From Acidobacteriaceae bacterium (lineage in GTDB: Bacteria > Acidobacteriota > Terriglobia > Terriglobales > Acidobacteriaceae): a stretch of 33,546 nucleotides of DNA. The DNA is taken from assembly GCA_003151985.1 (NCBI GenBank), contig PLZC01000073.1, positions 18,612 to 52,157 of the forward strand. Reading direction: 5' to 3'. The position numbers were made by a program, and so were the translations under genes. The notes beneath the pieces were generated by a model. The model ran no database searches. It saw nothing but the letters and a program-made list of their open reading frames with translations, and had not been told where the DNA came from. Positions 1-8,218 of the stretch are shown in pieces (position 1 is the stretch's first letter; every line of letters starts with the position of its first letter).

Positions 1-1
1 T

Positions 2-418
2 GGCGCCACCATCTACTACACCACCAACGGAAGTACGCCGACCACTTCTTCGACCCGGTACACCGCCGCGATCCCGGTGTCATCCACGCAGACGCTGAAA
101 GCGATTGCTACGGCCACTGGCTACACCGCAAGCGCCGTGGCCACAGCCGCTTACACCATCACGCCCCCGGCAGCGACGCCGACCTTCTCTCCGTCGGCGG
201 GCACCTACACTTCGGCACAGACGGTGACCATCAGCGACGCGACGACTGGCTCCACCATCTACTACACCACCAACGGAAGTACGCCGACGACGAGTTCAAC
301 CAAATACACCGGAACGATCACGATATCGGCGACGGAGACCCTGAGGGCCGTTGCCATCGCTCCTGGATACACGCTATCGAAGGAAGCGACTGTGGTCTAC
401 AAATTGCCTTCCAATTGA
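2..418 (+). CDS. Chitobiase-like repeat surface protein, C-terminal part (5' end outside window)
   Basis: The reading frame is open from the first bases and ends at TGA 416-418, so this is the last ~138 residues of a longer protein. It shows one full and one partial copy of the module usually called chitobiase/beta-hexosaminidase C-terminal (CHB_HEX_C) repeat. Hallmarks are TPTFSPSAGTY, a ST-IYYTTNGSTPT strand pair, and T-LRAVAIAPGYT. The repeat period is 246 nt (82 residues). These immunoglobulin-like modules occur in tandem in secreted or surface-anchored proteins, often beside carbohydrate-active or NHL domains in acidobacteria. The catalytic or anchoring part lies upstream of the window. 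The GTG at 77 in the ORF track is an artefact of the missing start. There is no cell-wall anchor or membrane segment at the C-terminus; the protein ends in a short polar tail. Confidence 0.85.
   Translation, partial: GATIYYTTNGSTPTTSSTRYTAAIPVSSTQTLKAIATATGYTASAVATAAYTITPPAATPTFSPSAGTYTSAQTVTISDATTGSTIYYTTNGSTPTTSSTKYTGTITISATETLRAVAIAPGYTLSKEATVVYKLPSN
6..288 (+). repeat. 37-nt identical direct repeat inside the chitobiase-like modules (6-42 and 252-288)
   Basis: Bases 6-42 and 252-288 are identical (core CCACCATCTACTACACCACC and the following 17 nt), 246 nt apart and in the same reading frame. The match is at nucleotide level including third positions, while flanking repeat sequence has diverged. 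That indicates recent duplication or gene conversion between modules. Confidence 0.85.
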
Positions 419-432
419 ATTGCTCCATAGAA

Positions 433-467
433 TGGCAACGGCCAGCCCCCAGGGCTGGCCGTTGCCA
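433..467. terminator. Perfect 16-bp hairpin between convergent genes, likely bidirectional terminator
   Basis: TGGCAACGGCCAGCCC pairs without mismatch with GGGCTGGCCGTTGCCA around a three-base CCA loop. It begins 15 nt after the stop of the repeat protein and ends 22 nt before the stop of the opposing RlpA-like gene, the position expected of a shared terminator. No U-tract follows on either strand, so it is not a canonical intrinsic terminator. It may act as a transcript 3'-end stabiliser or need Rho. Confidence 0.6.
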
Positions 468-488
468 ACATATCGAGTGACAAGTTGA

Positions 489-1040
489 TTATTGGGCGCG
501 ATGAGGCCTTCCAAGGGAGATCACCTGCAAATCGACCTTCGCTATTCCCGCATCGGTCATTGCAAGCTGCTGGGCAGCCCCATAGGAAAGGTCGATGATT
601 CGTCCTCCGTAAAGGTACCCGCGATCGGTAATGCGGACCACTACCGACCGATGGTTTTTGCGATTGATAACCCGCACTACTGAACCGAATGGAAGTGTAG
701 GGTGACAGGCCGTCATCGCCTTCATATCGAAGCGTTCGCCGCTTGCGGTACGCCTTCCGTTGAACACATCGCCATACCAGGAGGCTACCCCGTGACTCGT
801 CAAGCGGGCATGTTTGCCTTCAGGTTTTCTTGGCGCAAGCAAAGCCGGAGTTGCGCTCTGGACCGGATCCGCGAAGGTCGCGGTTGCCACTGGCTGGGAA
901 AGGTGCGCATCTGCTTGCACAATCCGCGTGGAAAGTGAAATCACCAGCGCGGTCAGTGCAACCGAGGAAGCGCAAGCCAGCAGCCATATCCGGAGTGGAG
1001 GAGTAGGGCTCGTGTTGCTTGATTTTTGTTTTCTAACCAT
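489..1040 (-). CDS. rlpA: RlpA-like septal ring lytic transglycosylase
   Basis: This is a 183-residue protein with a single N-terminal membrane or signal segment (about residues 18-41), a low-complexity Ala/Pro/Thr linker, and a double-psi beta-barrel domain (about 84-176). The barrel carries the family signature: ASWYG, F-G-RTASGE-FD, MTACHPTLPFGS-VRV and RIIDLS. Residues corresponding to those implicated in RlpA catalysis are present (E102, H113, D150). RlpA cleaves glycan strands, with preference for peptide-free peptidoglycan, and acts at septa in the periplasm. There is no SPOR domain, so septal targeting by denuded glycan is not supported. The segment has no lipobox, unlike classical RlpA lipoproteins. 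It is monocistronic, with the hairpin at its 3' end. ATG at 1040 has only a weak ribosome site. Confidence 0.85.
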   Translation of the reverse strand: MVRKQKSSNTSPTPPLRIWLLACASSVALTALVISLSTRIVQADAHLSQPVATATFADPVQSATPALLAPRKPEGKHARLTSHGVASWYGDVFNGRRTASGERFDMKAMTACHPTLPFGSVVRVINRKNHRSVVVRITDRGYLYGGRIIDLSYGAAQQLAMTDAGIAKVDLQVISLGRPHRAQ

Positions 1041-1080
1041 CTGCCAATTTTACTAAATCGATACTGGTTCACTCAACCTG

Positions 1081-1112
1081 TTGGCGAGAAAAGCACTAAC
1101 TTGGCGAGAAAA
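1081..1112. promoter_or_regulatory. Two 12-nt direct repeats 20 bp apart upstream of rlpA-like gene
   Basis: TTGGCGAGAAAA occurs at 1081-1092 and again at 1101-1112, an exact 20-bp spacing (about two helical turns). It starts 41 nt upstream of the RlpA-like start codon. Tandem sites on one DNA face are typical of operators, but no regulator is encoded nearby, so the function is inferred only. Confidence 0.25.
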
Positions 1113-1243
1113 TCCCAGATTTCGTGGCCCAAATCGGGAATAATACTCTTCCAGCTACCGGTTTGTGGGCTTTGTAACAGGGTACGACTTCTAGCGTGTC
1201 CTGAGCGGAGCCGAAGGATGCCGATAAAGCCAATAAAATCAAT

Positions 1244-1255
1244 GGGCTTTAGCCC
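1244..1255. repeat. GGGCT-TT-AGCCC intergenic palindrome
   Basis: Perfect 5-bp arms around TT. A longer relative (GGCATGGCT-TT-AGCCGTGCC) lies at 26822-26841 in another intergenic region. From memory, such palindromes are scattered in acidobacterial intergenic DNA; in this window I can show only two. Confidence 0.4.
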
Positions 1256-1631
1256 CGGAGGGAATGTCGGCTGCTCAAGACGAGCCTGTTCGAAGTTTCC
1301 TGGCACTACTTTGCATCGAATTACGGTCCTTTGGCGCACAATATCTATGGAAGGTCGAGGAGGACGGCGGAAGCTTGGCGTGGTCGAATCCAACCCCCGC
1401 CACGGCGACCCTCATCGCGATACGAAAGAATAAATTTGGGCGTTTTTACTACTTTATTCACCCATTGAAGTCCATAAGCATCAATGAATGAATAACCTAC
1501 AAATCTACCCTATTAACTTACCAGTAAACAAAATCCTGCAATTCAGGCCAGTTTAAGCCAAAAAACTCACCTTTTACCTCAGTCAGTGACGATTTAACGG
1601 CCCCTGGATGCTGTCTCAGGCCAGAGGACAA

Positions 1632-2801
1632 TTACCGCCTTGGTGACCCCCCGGACATCCTGTCAACCTCGGATCCCGCCAGCAGAAAAGCGCCGACCCC
1701 ATAGACATAACTCCCTCCGGGACTGAGACTTCCCGGCGCAGCCCCGATCTTCTGGATCGAGCCCAGGCGCCCGTCAGCATAGATGTGGGTCAGCAAGCCC
1801 CGCCAGGCTTTGGCAACCACGGGCTGGTAAGTCTGCCTGTCGAGCAGACCCTCGTTGATGCCCCAGGCCAGCGCGAACGTGAAGAACGCCGATCCGGAAA
1901 CCTCGGGGTACTCATAGTCCCCTGCATCCAGCAACCCGCTGCGCCACAAGCCGTCTGTGCCCTGAATGGCTGCAACCGCCTGCGCCATCTGGCGAAACTG
2001 CGTCGTGTACCGCTCCCGAGTGGGGTGATTGGCGGGCAAGTAAGGCAGAACCCTGGCCAGGCCGCCCAACACCCAGCCGTTGCCCCGTGACCAAAACAGC
2101 TTGGCGCCGTTCCTTTCGTGCTGTCCGAGATAGCTTGCGTCGCGGAAGTAGAGATGCGCTGCCGGATCGTAAAGGTGGGCCGAAGTCAGGGTCCATTCGC
2201 GATCCATATAGTCCAGGTAACGCGCGTCTCCCGTGGCTTTGGCGAGCCGGGCCAGTGTGGGCGGGGCCATGAACAGCGCATCGCACCACCACCAAAGGTC
2301 CTTTCCTTTGTCATCGGGCCGCTCAAGGAGTTTGTCGGCTTCCGTCTTGATGGCTGCAATCCGTTCCGGCGCCTGGTGCTCGAAATACAAATCGAGATAC
2401 GACTGCGCGACCGCTTCATCGTCGGCGTTGGCAAAGACCGGCCCCAGCTTCCAGCCAGTTCGCTCTGCAAAATTGAGCACCGCGTCGTGGTAGTGGGCAT
2501 CGCCGGTTGTCCGCGAAGCTGCCAGTAGGCCGTCGTAGAGCGCTGCAAACGTCCAGTCCGTGCTGAAGCGGTTTTCGCCGCTGCGCAATTGCCAGTCTCC
2601 AACTTTGCGCATGGCCTTGCGGATCGCGCGCCTGTTCAGGGCAGGGGAAACGTCGTGCGCCAGCGGACCGGGATTGGCGGCCACATCTCCCGCAGGGTCC
2701 TCTTGAGTCGTTGCTTGCGCTTGTAAGCAATTTCGGGCCGCAAAAAGAATCAGTCCCAGCGCGGCCGCTTCAACTGCAACAACCTTTATTCCAAACCACA
2801 C
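1632..2801 (-). CDS. Glycoside hydrolase family 105, unsaturated rhamnogalacturonyl/glucuronyl hydrolase
   Basis: This enzyme removes the unsaturated uronic acid from the non-reducing end of oligosaccharides left by pectin or related polysaccharide lyases. It is a single alpha/alpha-barrel protein resembling YteR/YesR. Visible family motifs are WTFAALYDGLLAA, the WWWCDALFMAPP block whose Asp matches the catalytic acid of YteR, FWSRGNGWV, and EVSGSAFFTFALAWG. An N-terminal hydrophobic stretch followed by AQA suggests export. I prefer GTG 2801 because GAGG sits 6 nt upstream and it directly precedes the signal-like segment. The ORF-track start (GTG 2867) adds 22 arginine-rich residues and has no ribosome site. 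No polysaccharide lyase or pectin transporter is adjacent, so the natural substrate is open. Family assignment is firm; substrate is not. Confidence 0.88.
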   Translation of the reverse strand: MWFGIKVVAVEAAALGLILFAARNCLQAQATTQEDPAGDVAANPGPLAHDVSPALNRRAIRKAMRKVGDWQLRSGENRFSTDWTFAALYDGLLAASRTTGDAHYHDAVLNFAERTGWKLGPVFANADDEAVAQSYLDLYFEHQAPERIAAIKTEADKLLERPDDKGKDLWWWCDALFMAPPTLARLAKATGDARYLDYMDREWTLTSAHLYDPAAHLYFRDASYLGQHERNGAKLFWSRGNGWVLGGLARVLPYLPANHPTRERYTTQFRQMAQAVAAIQGTDGLWRSGLLDAGDYEYPEVSGSAFFTFALAWGINEGLLDRQTYQPVVAKAWRGLLTHIYADGRLGSIQKIGAAPGSLSPGGSYVYGVGAFLLAGSEVDRMSGGSPRR

Positions 2802-3107
2802 TCGCTGCCTCGATTCCACGCCGCGAACACGCGTGAGAATTACGCAGCCAAGCCTACCGCATCCCACGTAGCAGGCACAATTCGGTTGGAATGATCCTTT
2901 TATGCGTCAGCGTTACGATTTAAGATTTCGATCTCCAGCACCTCAAGTCCTTCCTCGGGCCTAAGGTACCCGCTCCGCCGGAACCAGTTATCGATCCAAT
3001 GGATGGGGCAAAGGTATCGCCCGCCCGAAGAATCGATTCGCGATATGGAAAGCTTGCGCGCGTACTTGCACCCACTCCAATTGACTTGCTTGCTGCCGTC
3101 ACGCAGG

Positions 3108-3956
3108 CTACTGTTTTGTCTCTGGCATGGCCTTCGCATCCTTCGCCTGCTGCGCCTCGACTCGGAAGCGCTTGAAGTCGAAGTCGCGCTCGGAAAAGTG
3201 CTGGCGAAAATTTTTGAGCAACAGGACGCGGGCTTGTATGCTGCCTTCGCCTCCGGTCGGAAGCCACAACTCGCCATTGACGGGCGCCTGGTCGAAATGG
3301 AAGTTGGACCCCTTTCCGATGCTTGCCACCAGGCCTCCGGCAACACGAAAGTTGTCGTTGAAGCTTACTTGAAGATGCGCAACCTGCCGGTCGGCTTCGT
3401 CAATCCACACCGTCCCCTGGAGCTTCTTTGAAGCGTCTTCGGCCAGGCCGTGGGTCTTGGCGTCTTTGCGGCCAATAAAATCGAAGACAATCGCCAGTCG
3501 GCCACGGTAGCTCTCGCGGCGGGGATTGCGAACGTCCATAATCTCCAGCACGCGGCTCACACTGATGCTCTGGCCTTCCAACGACTGATCCGGGGGGGTC
3601 TTCTCCGCCTTCTCCACCAGTTTGGTAACGCGTTCAGTTTCCTTTTGCTGGTCGTGATCGCTCAGAGGTCTACCCTCTTTCTTCACCAGGCGCTCAATCA
3701 CGTGCCGGTTGACAAAGAAATCCTCGTACTCCTGCGTCTCGGTCTTCTTCACCTGCCCGTCGGAGTCGATGTCGTCGGTAGTCCGCAATGAGGTGTAAGT
3801 GTAGCTCTCGCGTACCTTGTCAAGCTGCCTCTGGTGCTCAATTACCTCGCGCATAAGCTGTCGAATTTCGGGCAGAGGAGGATTGACCGCCGGTTGCGTC
3901 TGCGCGGTCATGAGCGAAATAAAGCTCACAAAGCCAAGGGCAAAGAGAGCGCGCAT
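3108..3956 (-). CDS. Exported acidobacterial protein of unknown function
   Basis: This 282-residue protein starts at ATG 3956, chosen because GAGGAG lies 8 nt upstream and the next residues form a signal peptide (MRALFALGFVSFISLMTAQ). The ORF-track start at 4073 adds 39 residues without such support. After the signal comes a charged, probably helical region rich in Lys/Glu (about 25-125) with a YTYTSLRTTDDID segment. A beta-rich domain follows, with repeated edge strands (RLAIVFDFIGR, GTVWIDEADRQVAHLQVSF, WLPTGGEGSIQARVLLLKNF). The pattern of one strand reporting a bulky 'WIDEADRQVAHLQ' is reminiscent of outer-membrane lipoprotein-sorting-like folds seen in many acidobacterial proteins, but that link is from memory. 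Its role is unknown. It is divergent from the holin-like gene, with about 190 bp of shared upstream DNA. Confidence 0.7.
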   Translation of the reverse strand: MRALFALGFVSFISLMTAQTQPAVNPPLPEIRQLMREVIEHQRQLDKVRESYTYTSLRTTDDIDSDGQVKKTETQEYEDFFVNRHVIERLVKKEGRPLSDHDQQKETERVTKLVEKAEKTPPDQSLEGQSISVSRVLEIMDVRNPRRESYRGRLAIVFDFIGRKDAKTHGLAEDASKKLQGTVWIDEADRQVAHLQVSFNDNFRVAGGLVASIGKGSNFHFDQAPVNGELWLPTGGEGSIQARVLLLKNFRQHFSERDFDFKRFRVEAQQAKDAKAMPETKQ

Positions 3957-4147
3957 GAAGGAATCTCCTCTGAATTGAGCTTTCGAGACAACATCAATTG
4001 TTGGACCCATCGTTTCACGAAAGGTCGCACAAGATTGAACTCGTTGATTTAGTGCAGCTTGGCTCTTCATCATGCTATAACGGTCCTGATGGTTCGCATC
4101 GGACCCGAACCCAAGGCCCGAGCAGAAGCGACAAGGAGAATGACGGA

Positions 4148-4492
4148 ATGATCAGACTGCTGATTCATTGGCTGTTAAGTGCGGTAGCCCTGCTGGTTGT
4201 TTCTCAACTGGTGCCGGGTTTCAATGTTGCAGGACTGGTACCGGCGCTGGTGGCGGCGCTGGTTATCGGCCTGCTGAATGCGACACTCGGCCTGCTGTTG
4301 AAGATCATCACTTTTCCCATCAGCATTCTCACCCTGGGGCTGTTTCTGCTGGTCATCAACGGAATGATGATCCTGTTGGCGTCCAACCTGGTGCGTGGCT
4401 TCCATGTCACCGGAATGCTCGCCGCATTTTGGGGAGCGGTGGTGCTTGCCCTGCTGGGTATGGTGATCCGGGCGCTCACCAAAAACGCCTGA
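4148..4492 (+). CDS. Phage-holin-like small membrane protein (YvlD type)
   Basis: This 114-residue protein consists almost entirely of four hydrophobic segments (about 3-22, 26-50, 55-80 and 88-110) and a short basic tail. The sequence matches the Phage_holin_4_2/YvlD membrane family: HWLLSAVALLVVSQLVPGF, then ALVIGLLNATLGLLLKIITFPISILTLG and LVINGMMILLASNLV-GF. Despite the family name these are chromosomal integral membrane proteins of unknown role, not lysis genes, and nothing here suggests a prophage. ATG 4148 is chosen over the ORF-track start 3998 because AAGGAG lies 9 nt upstream and the first transmembrane segment begins immediately. Confidence 0.85.
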   Translation: MIRLLIHWLLSAVALLVVSQLVPGFNVAGLVPALVAALVIGLLNATLGLLLKIITFPISILTLGLFLLVINGMMILLASNLVRGFHVTGMLAAFWGAVVLALLGMVIRALTKNA

Positions 4493-4761
4493 GCAGCCCT
4501 GAAAAGGTCGCGGAATAAACCGCTTAGCGTCGCCTCTGGACAACCATCATTGCTGGATGAAATGCTTAGGTGGATTGGTTATCAGGGACGCTCCCGCTTC
4601 CCCTGCGTCTGGCTGGCTATCAATCACTTGAAACCGTGCCGGGGACCCGAAAAACAGATCGGGAGAACTGAACCCAACCACGCCCGAGACCATCACAGGC
4701 GAAGCAAGAGGATCGGTACACCCGATTGACGAAGATCGACCATAAACCATTCATTTCACGG

Positions 4762-7700
4762 ATGTTAGTTCGATACAATCCAGCACTCTTCGCCGCCGCC
4801 GCGGTGCTGCTGGTGGCGGCGGCGGTGCTGGGGCCGGCAGTGGGCTGTCGCAACCGCCCTGCGCGCGTAGCAAATGCACAGCATCTTGATTTCAATCAGG
4901 ACGTGCAGCCGATTCTCGCCAGCCACTGCTTCAGTTGTCATGGCCCGGACCCTGAAATGCGCAAGGCCGGGCTGAGGCTTGATCTCGAAGAAGCGGCAAT
5001 GAAGAAGCGACCGGGGCATCCCGACGCGATTGTGCCCGGATATCCGGAGAAGAGCGAACTCGTCAAGCGCATTGAATCCAAAGATCCCCATCACCTCATG
5101 CCGCAGACGTCGCTCGGCGAAGCCAAGCCGATGAAGCCCGAAGAAATTGCCATCCTGAGGGAATGGGTGAAGGAGGGTGGCGCCTATCGGCCGCATTGGG
5201 CCTTCGAAAAGCCCAGCAAAGCGCCGCTCCCTGTTGCCGCCCAGCAGGATGGTTGGGCGAAGACGCCGATTGATGCGTTTATCCTTGCGCGATTGAAGAA
5301 GGAAGGCCTGCATCCATCGCCCGAGGCGGACAAGGAAACGTTGATTCGCCGAGTAACACTGGATCTCACGGGATTGCTGCCTGCTCCCGCGGAAGTAAGC
5401 GGATTCGTGAAAGATAACTCGCCCCAGGCCTATGAGCGTCTTGTCGATGGACTACTGGCACGACCAAGTTATGGCGAGGCGCGCGCGCGTTACTGGCTGG
5501 ATTACGCTCGCTACGCCGATACTTATGGCTTGCACTTCGACAACAGCCGCGACATCTGGCCTTATCGTGACTATCTGATTCGCGCCTTCAATAAAAACAA
5601 GCCGTTCGACCAATTCGCCATGGAGCAGATCGCCGGGGATCTTCTTCCCGCCAAAAATCTTGACCCACTTATTGCCAGCGGGTATGTGCGCCTCGGAGTA
5701 AGCAGCAACGAAGGCGGCACCATCCCGGAAGAACTGCGTGTGAACATTGCCCGGGAGCGAGCGGAGGCCTTCGGTGCCACGTTCATGGGTCTAACTGTAG
5801 GTTGCGCGGTCTGTCACGACCATAAGTACGATCCCACCACCCAGAAGGACTTCTACGCGCTCACCGCGTTCTTCAACAACATTGACGAGCGGCCTTTCAA
5901 TGGCGACAGGCCGGTTTGGGAGCCGGTAACTCGCATCCCCAAGGCGCAGAATCTGGAACCATACAACAGTGTGTTGGCAAAGCGATCTGACCTTGCCGCG
6001 CAACTGAACACTATGCGTTTGCACTCCCACACACTCGTCGAGCACTGGATCGAGTCGCGGCAGAATCCGGCAAAACCCGTCGTCGCCGACAAGCTGATCC
6101 TGCGTCTGCGCCTTGACGAGGGCGGAGGCGAAGTGCTCAAGAACAGCGCACCGAATGCTCAGCCGGCCAGTTTTCCCATCGGCAAGTCGAAGCCGCAATG
6201 GGGCGAGACAACCTGGTTGTGGCCAGACTTCCGCATGGATACCAGCTCCCGCGTGATGTTGGGACAAACCGGTGATTTTGAATCGAGTCAGGCATTTTCC
6301 TCGGGTGGGTGGTTCATGTTGCGTTCCGCCCCGCATGTTGCGGTGGACAACACCGGCACAATGATTTCCAAGATGGATGCGACCCAGCACAACCGCGGCT
6401 GGGATCTCTTCATCGACAATGGCATACTCAGCGTCGACCTTGTAAATCAAGCGCCAAAGGAACAGCCTCTTCCCAAAGCAGCGGCAAAGAAGAAACAGGC
6501 TCCCGTCAAAGACAAGTTCCGCTATCCAACGCCGGAAGACTTAACGGTCAAGGATCTTGCGCCCGACAAGGATGGAACAAAGAAGCAACCCCCCGAGAAG
6601 CCTGAGGCCAAGCCGAAGGAACCCCCGCAAGCCAAAGACACCACGCCGCTCGTTGCCATCAAGGTCTCCGCTGTCGATCCCGTGCCTGCGGACGGCCGCT
6701 GGAATCATGTGTTCTTTACCTACGACGGATCGGGCAAAGCCTCCGGAGTCAAGATCTATGTGAATGGCGCACCGGTCGCCACTCGCGTAGTTTTCGATGC
6801 ACTCGGACGGGCGTCGATACGGACCCAGGCCCCGATGCAGCTAGGTTGGAGATATCCCGACTCAACTCCCGCGCAGGACACTCGCTACCAGGACATTCGT
6901 CTCTATGCCCGTGCGCTCACCGCGGAAGAATCGAAGCGGCTGCCCGTTGAAGACTATGTCGCGGAACTAACTTCCAGACCCATCGCTCAATGGAATCAGG
7001 ACCAATGGCATGTGGTGAGCGAGTTCTATCTAAACGACGTGGATAACTCCTCCAGGGCGATCCAGAGTCAGATCAAGCAACTGGATGCACAATTGGAAAA
7101 GCTCTCCGCCGGAGGTGACTTGTCCATCGTGGCCTGGGAGAGGAATTCGATTGCGTATGCAAATGTCTTGACGCGCGGGGTGTATACGGCCCGCACAGAA
7201 AGGGTCGAGGCAAACACACCGCATTATCTCCCCCCATTACCGGCGGGCGAGCCCCACAACAGGCTGGCCCTCGCCAAGTGGACGGTCAGCGATCAGAATC
7301 CTTTGACGGCGCGAGTCACCATGAATCGCATGTGGAACGAGCTGTTTGGCGCCGGGCTGGTAGAGACAACAGAAGACTTCGGCATCATGGGCCAGCGGCC
7401 TTCGCATCCCGAATTGCTTGATTGGCTCGCCGTCGAATTCCGTGAGAGCGGATGGAACATCAAGCACATGTATAAGCTGATGGTGATGTCGACAGCTTAT
7501 AGGCAGAGTGCGAAGTCGACGCCCGAGCAACTCACCAAGGATCCTAAAAACCTCCTCCTGGCTCACGGCCCGCGCTTCCGCATGGATGCAGAGATGCTGC
7601 GGGATATCGCGCTGCAGTCCGGCGGGCTGCTGACAAATAAGATCGGCGGCCCCAGCGTGAGACCTTATCAGCCCGCGAACATATGGGAGCAGGTGAGCTA

Positions 7701-8205
7701 TCCCACCAGCGATACCGTCAAGTACACGCAGGGACAAGGGGAGGCGCTCTATCGAAGAAGTATGTATACCTACTGGAAGCGTATGGCGACGATGCCGGAC
7801 ATGGATGCATTCGACGCACCCATGCGCGACGCCGTATGCACCCGACGCCAGCGAACGGATACGCCCTTGCAGGCACTTGTCACTATGAACGGTGTGCAAT
7901 GGGTCGAGGCTGCGCGAGCGCTTGCCGAGCGAGTAATCCAGCAAGGCGGTCAGCAGCCGGACCAGCGAATCAAGTTATTGGGCGAAATCCTGCAATCGCG
8001 TGATCCATCCCCTCGCATGGCTTCCGTGCTAAAAGGTTCACTGGCACAAATGGAGAAGCACTATTTGGCTGACCCCAAGGCCGCTCATGATCTCGTAGCA
8101 GTAGGCGAAAAGCCGAGCAAAGCGTCGATCCCAGAGCCGGAACTGGCGGCATGGACGATGGTGGCCAGCGAGATGATGAATCTGGACGAGACAGTAACCA
8201 AGTAA
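4762..8205 (+). CDS. PSD1 domain protein: cytochrome c domain, DUF1549, LamG-like and DUF1553
   Basis: This ~1,147-residue exported protein begins with a hydrophobic signal ending in AVGC, a possible weak lipobox. Domains in order: a planctomycete-type cytochrome domain (about 40-140) with CFSCH near residue 56 and the H-LMP motif; DUF1549 (about 160-380) with TPIDAFILARL, DLTGLLP and a second CxxCH (CAVCHDHKYDP, near 348); a concanavalin/LamG-like region interrupted by a Lys/Pro-rich linker (about 565-630); and DUF1553 (about 830-1060) with NPLTARV-MNR-W--LFG-GLVET-EDFG. Two haem-binding motifs imply electron transfer or redox chemistry outside the cytoplasm, but the reaction is not known. 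It is the first gene of a packed operon. The start is uncertain: ATG 4762 leads straight into the signal, while TTG 4726 adds 12 residues; neither has a good ribosome site. Confidence 0.88.
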   Translation: MLVRYNPALFAAAAVLLVAAAVLGPAVGCRNRPARVANAQHLDFNQDVQPILASHCFSCHGPDPEMRKAGLRLDLEEAAMKKRPGHPDAIVPGYPEKSELVKRIESKDPHHLMPQTSLGEAKPMKPEEIAILREWVKEGGAYRPHWAFEKPSKAPLPVAAQQDGWAKTPIDAFILARLKKEGLHPSPEADKETLIRRVTLDLTGLLPAPAEVSGFVKDNSPQAYERLVDGLLARPSYGEARARYWLDYARYADTYGLHFDNSRDIWPYRDYLIRAFNKNKPFDQFAMEQIAGDLLPAKNLDPLIASGYVRLGVSSNEGGTIPEELRVNIARERAEAFGATFMGLTVGCAVCHDHKYDPTTQKDFYALTAFFNNIDERPFNGDRPVWEPVTRIPKAQNLEPYNSVLAKRSDLAAQLNTMRLHSHTLVEHWIESRQNPAKPVVADKLILRLRLDEGGGEVLKNSAPNAQPASFPIGKSKPQWGETTWLWPDFRMDTSSRVMLGQTGDFESSQAFSSGGWFMLRSAPHVAVDNTGTMISKMDATQHNRGWDLFIDNGILSVDLVNQAPKEQPLPKAAAKKKQAPVKDKFRYPTPEDLTVKDLAPDKDGTKKQPPEKPEAKPKEPPQAKDTTPLVAIKVSAVDPVPADGRWNHVFFTYDGSGKASGVKIYVNGAPVATRVVFDALGRASIRTQAPMQLGWRYPDSTPAQDTRYQDIRLYARALTAEESKRLPVEDYVAELTSRPIAQWNQDQWHVVSEFYLNDVDNSSRAIQSQIKQLDAQLEKLSAGGDLSIVAWERNSIAYANVLTRGVYTARTERVEANTPHYLPPLPAGEPHNRLALAKWTVSDQNPLTARVTMNRMWNELFGAGLVETTEDFGIMGQRPSHPELLDWLAVEFRESGWNIKHMYKLMVMSTAYRQSAKSTPEQLTKDPKNLLLAHGPRFRMDAEMLRDIALQSGGLLTNKIGGPSVRPYQPANIWEQVSYPTSDTVKYTQGQGEALYRRSMYTYWKRMATMPDMDAFDAPMRDAVCTRRQRTDTPLQALVTMNGVQWVEAARALAERVIQQGGQQPDQRIKLLGEILQSRDPSPRMASVLKGSLAQMEKHYLADPKAAHDLVAVGEKPSKASIPEPELAAWTMVASEMMNLDETVTK

Positions 8206-8218
8206 GTGGAGGTCCTTT

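Larger units (their letters stand above)
1041..1631. other. Gene-poor intergenic stretch with small repeats
   Basis: I see no credible gene in these 591 bases. The ORFs at 1026-1433 (+) and 1073-1393 (-) overlap each other, and their peptides look like translated repeat. Contents: the 12-nt direct repeat TTGGCGAGAAAA at 1081 and 1101 just upstream of the RlpA-like gene; a CCTGAGCGGAGCCGAAGGA motif (about 1200-1218) of a type scattered through many bacterial genomes; the GGGCT-TT-AGCCC palindrome at 1244-1255; and an AT-rich tract from about 1430 to 1590 beyond the end of the GH105 gene. Confidence 0.6.

Noticed and set aside
1026-1433. ORFs on both strands in the 1.0-1.5 kb gap
   Set aside because: They overlap each other, contain translated repeat (RLRSGHARSR type), and show no recognisable domain.
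2900-3346. Minus-strand ORF of 148 residues overlapping the exported protein gene
   Set aside because: The overlapping frame (3108-3956) has a ribosome site, signal peptide and sensible composition. The tail of this ORF looks somewhat protein-like, but no start or family supports it.
5791-6450. 219-residue antisense ORF inside the PSD1 gene
   Set aside because: Shadow frame of a clearly conserved multidomain gene; no domain seen.
7237-7944. 235-residue antisense ORF inside the DUF1553 region
   Set aside because: Shadow of the conserved DUF1553 coding sequence in GC-rich DNA.
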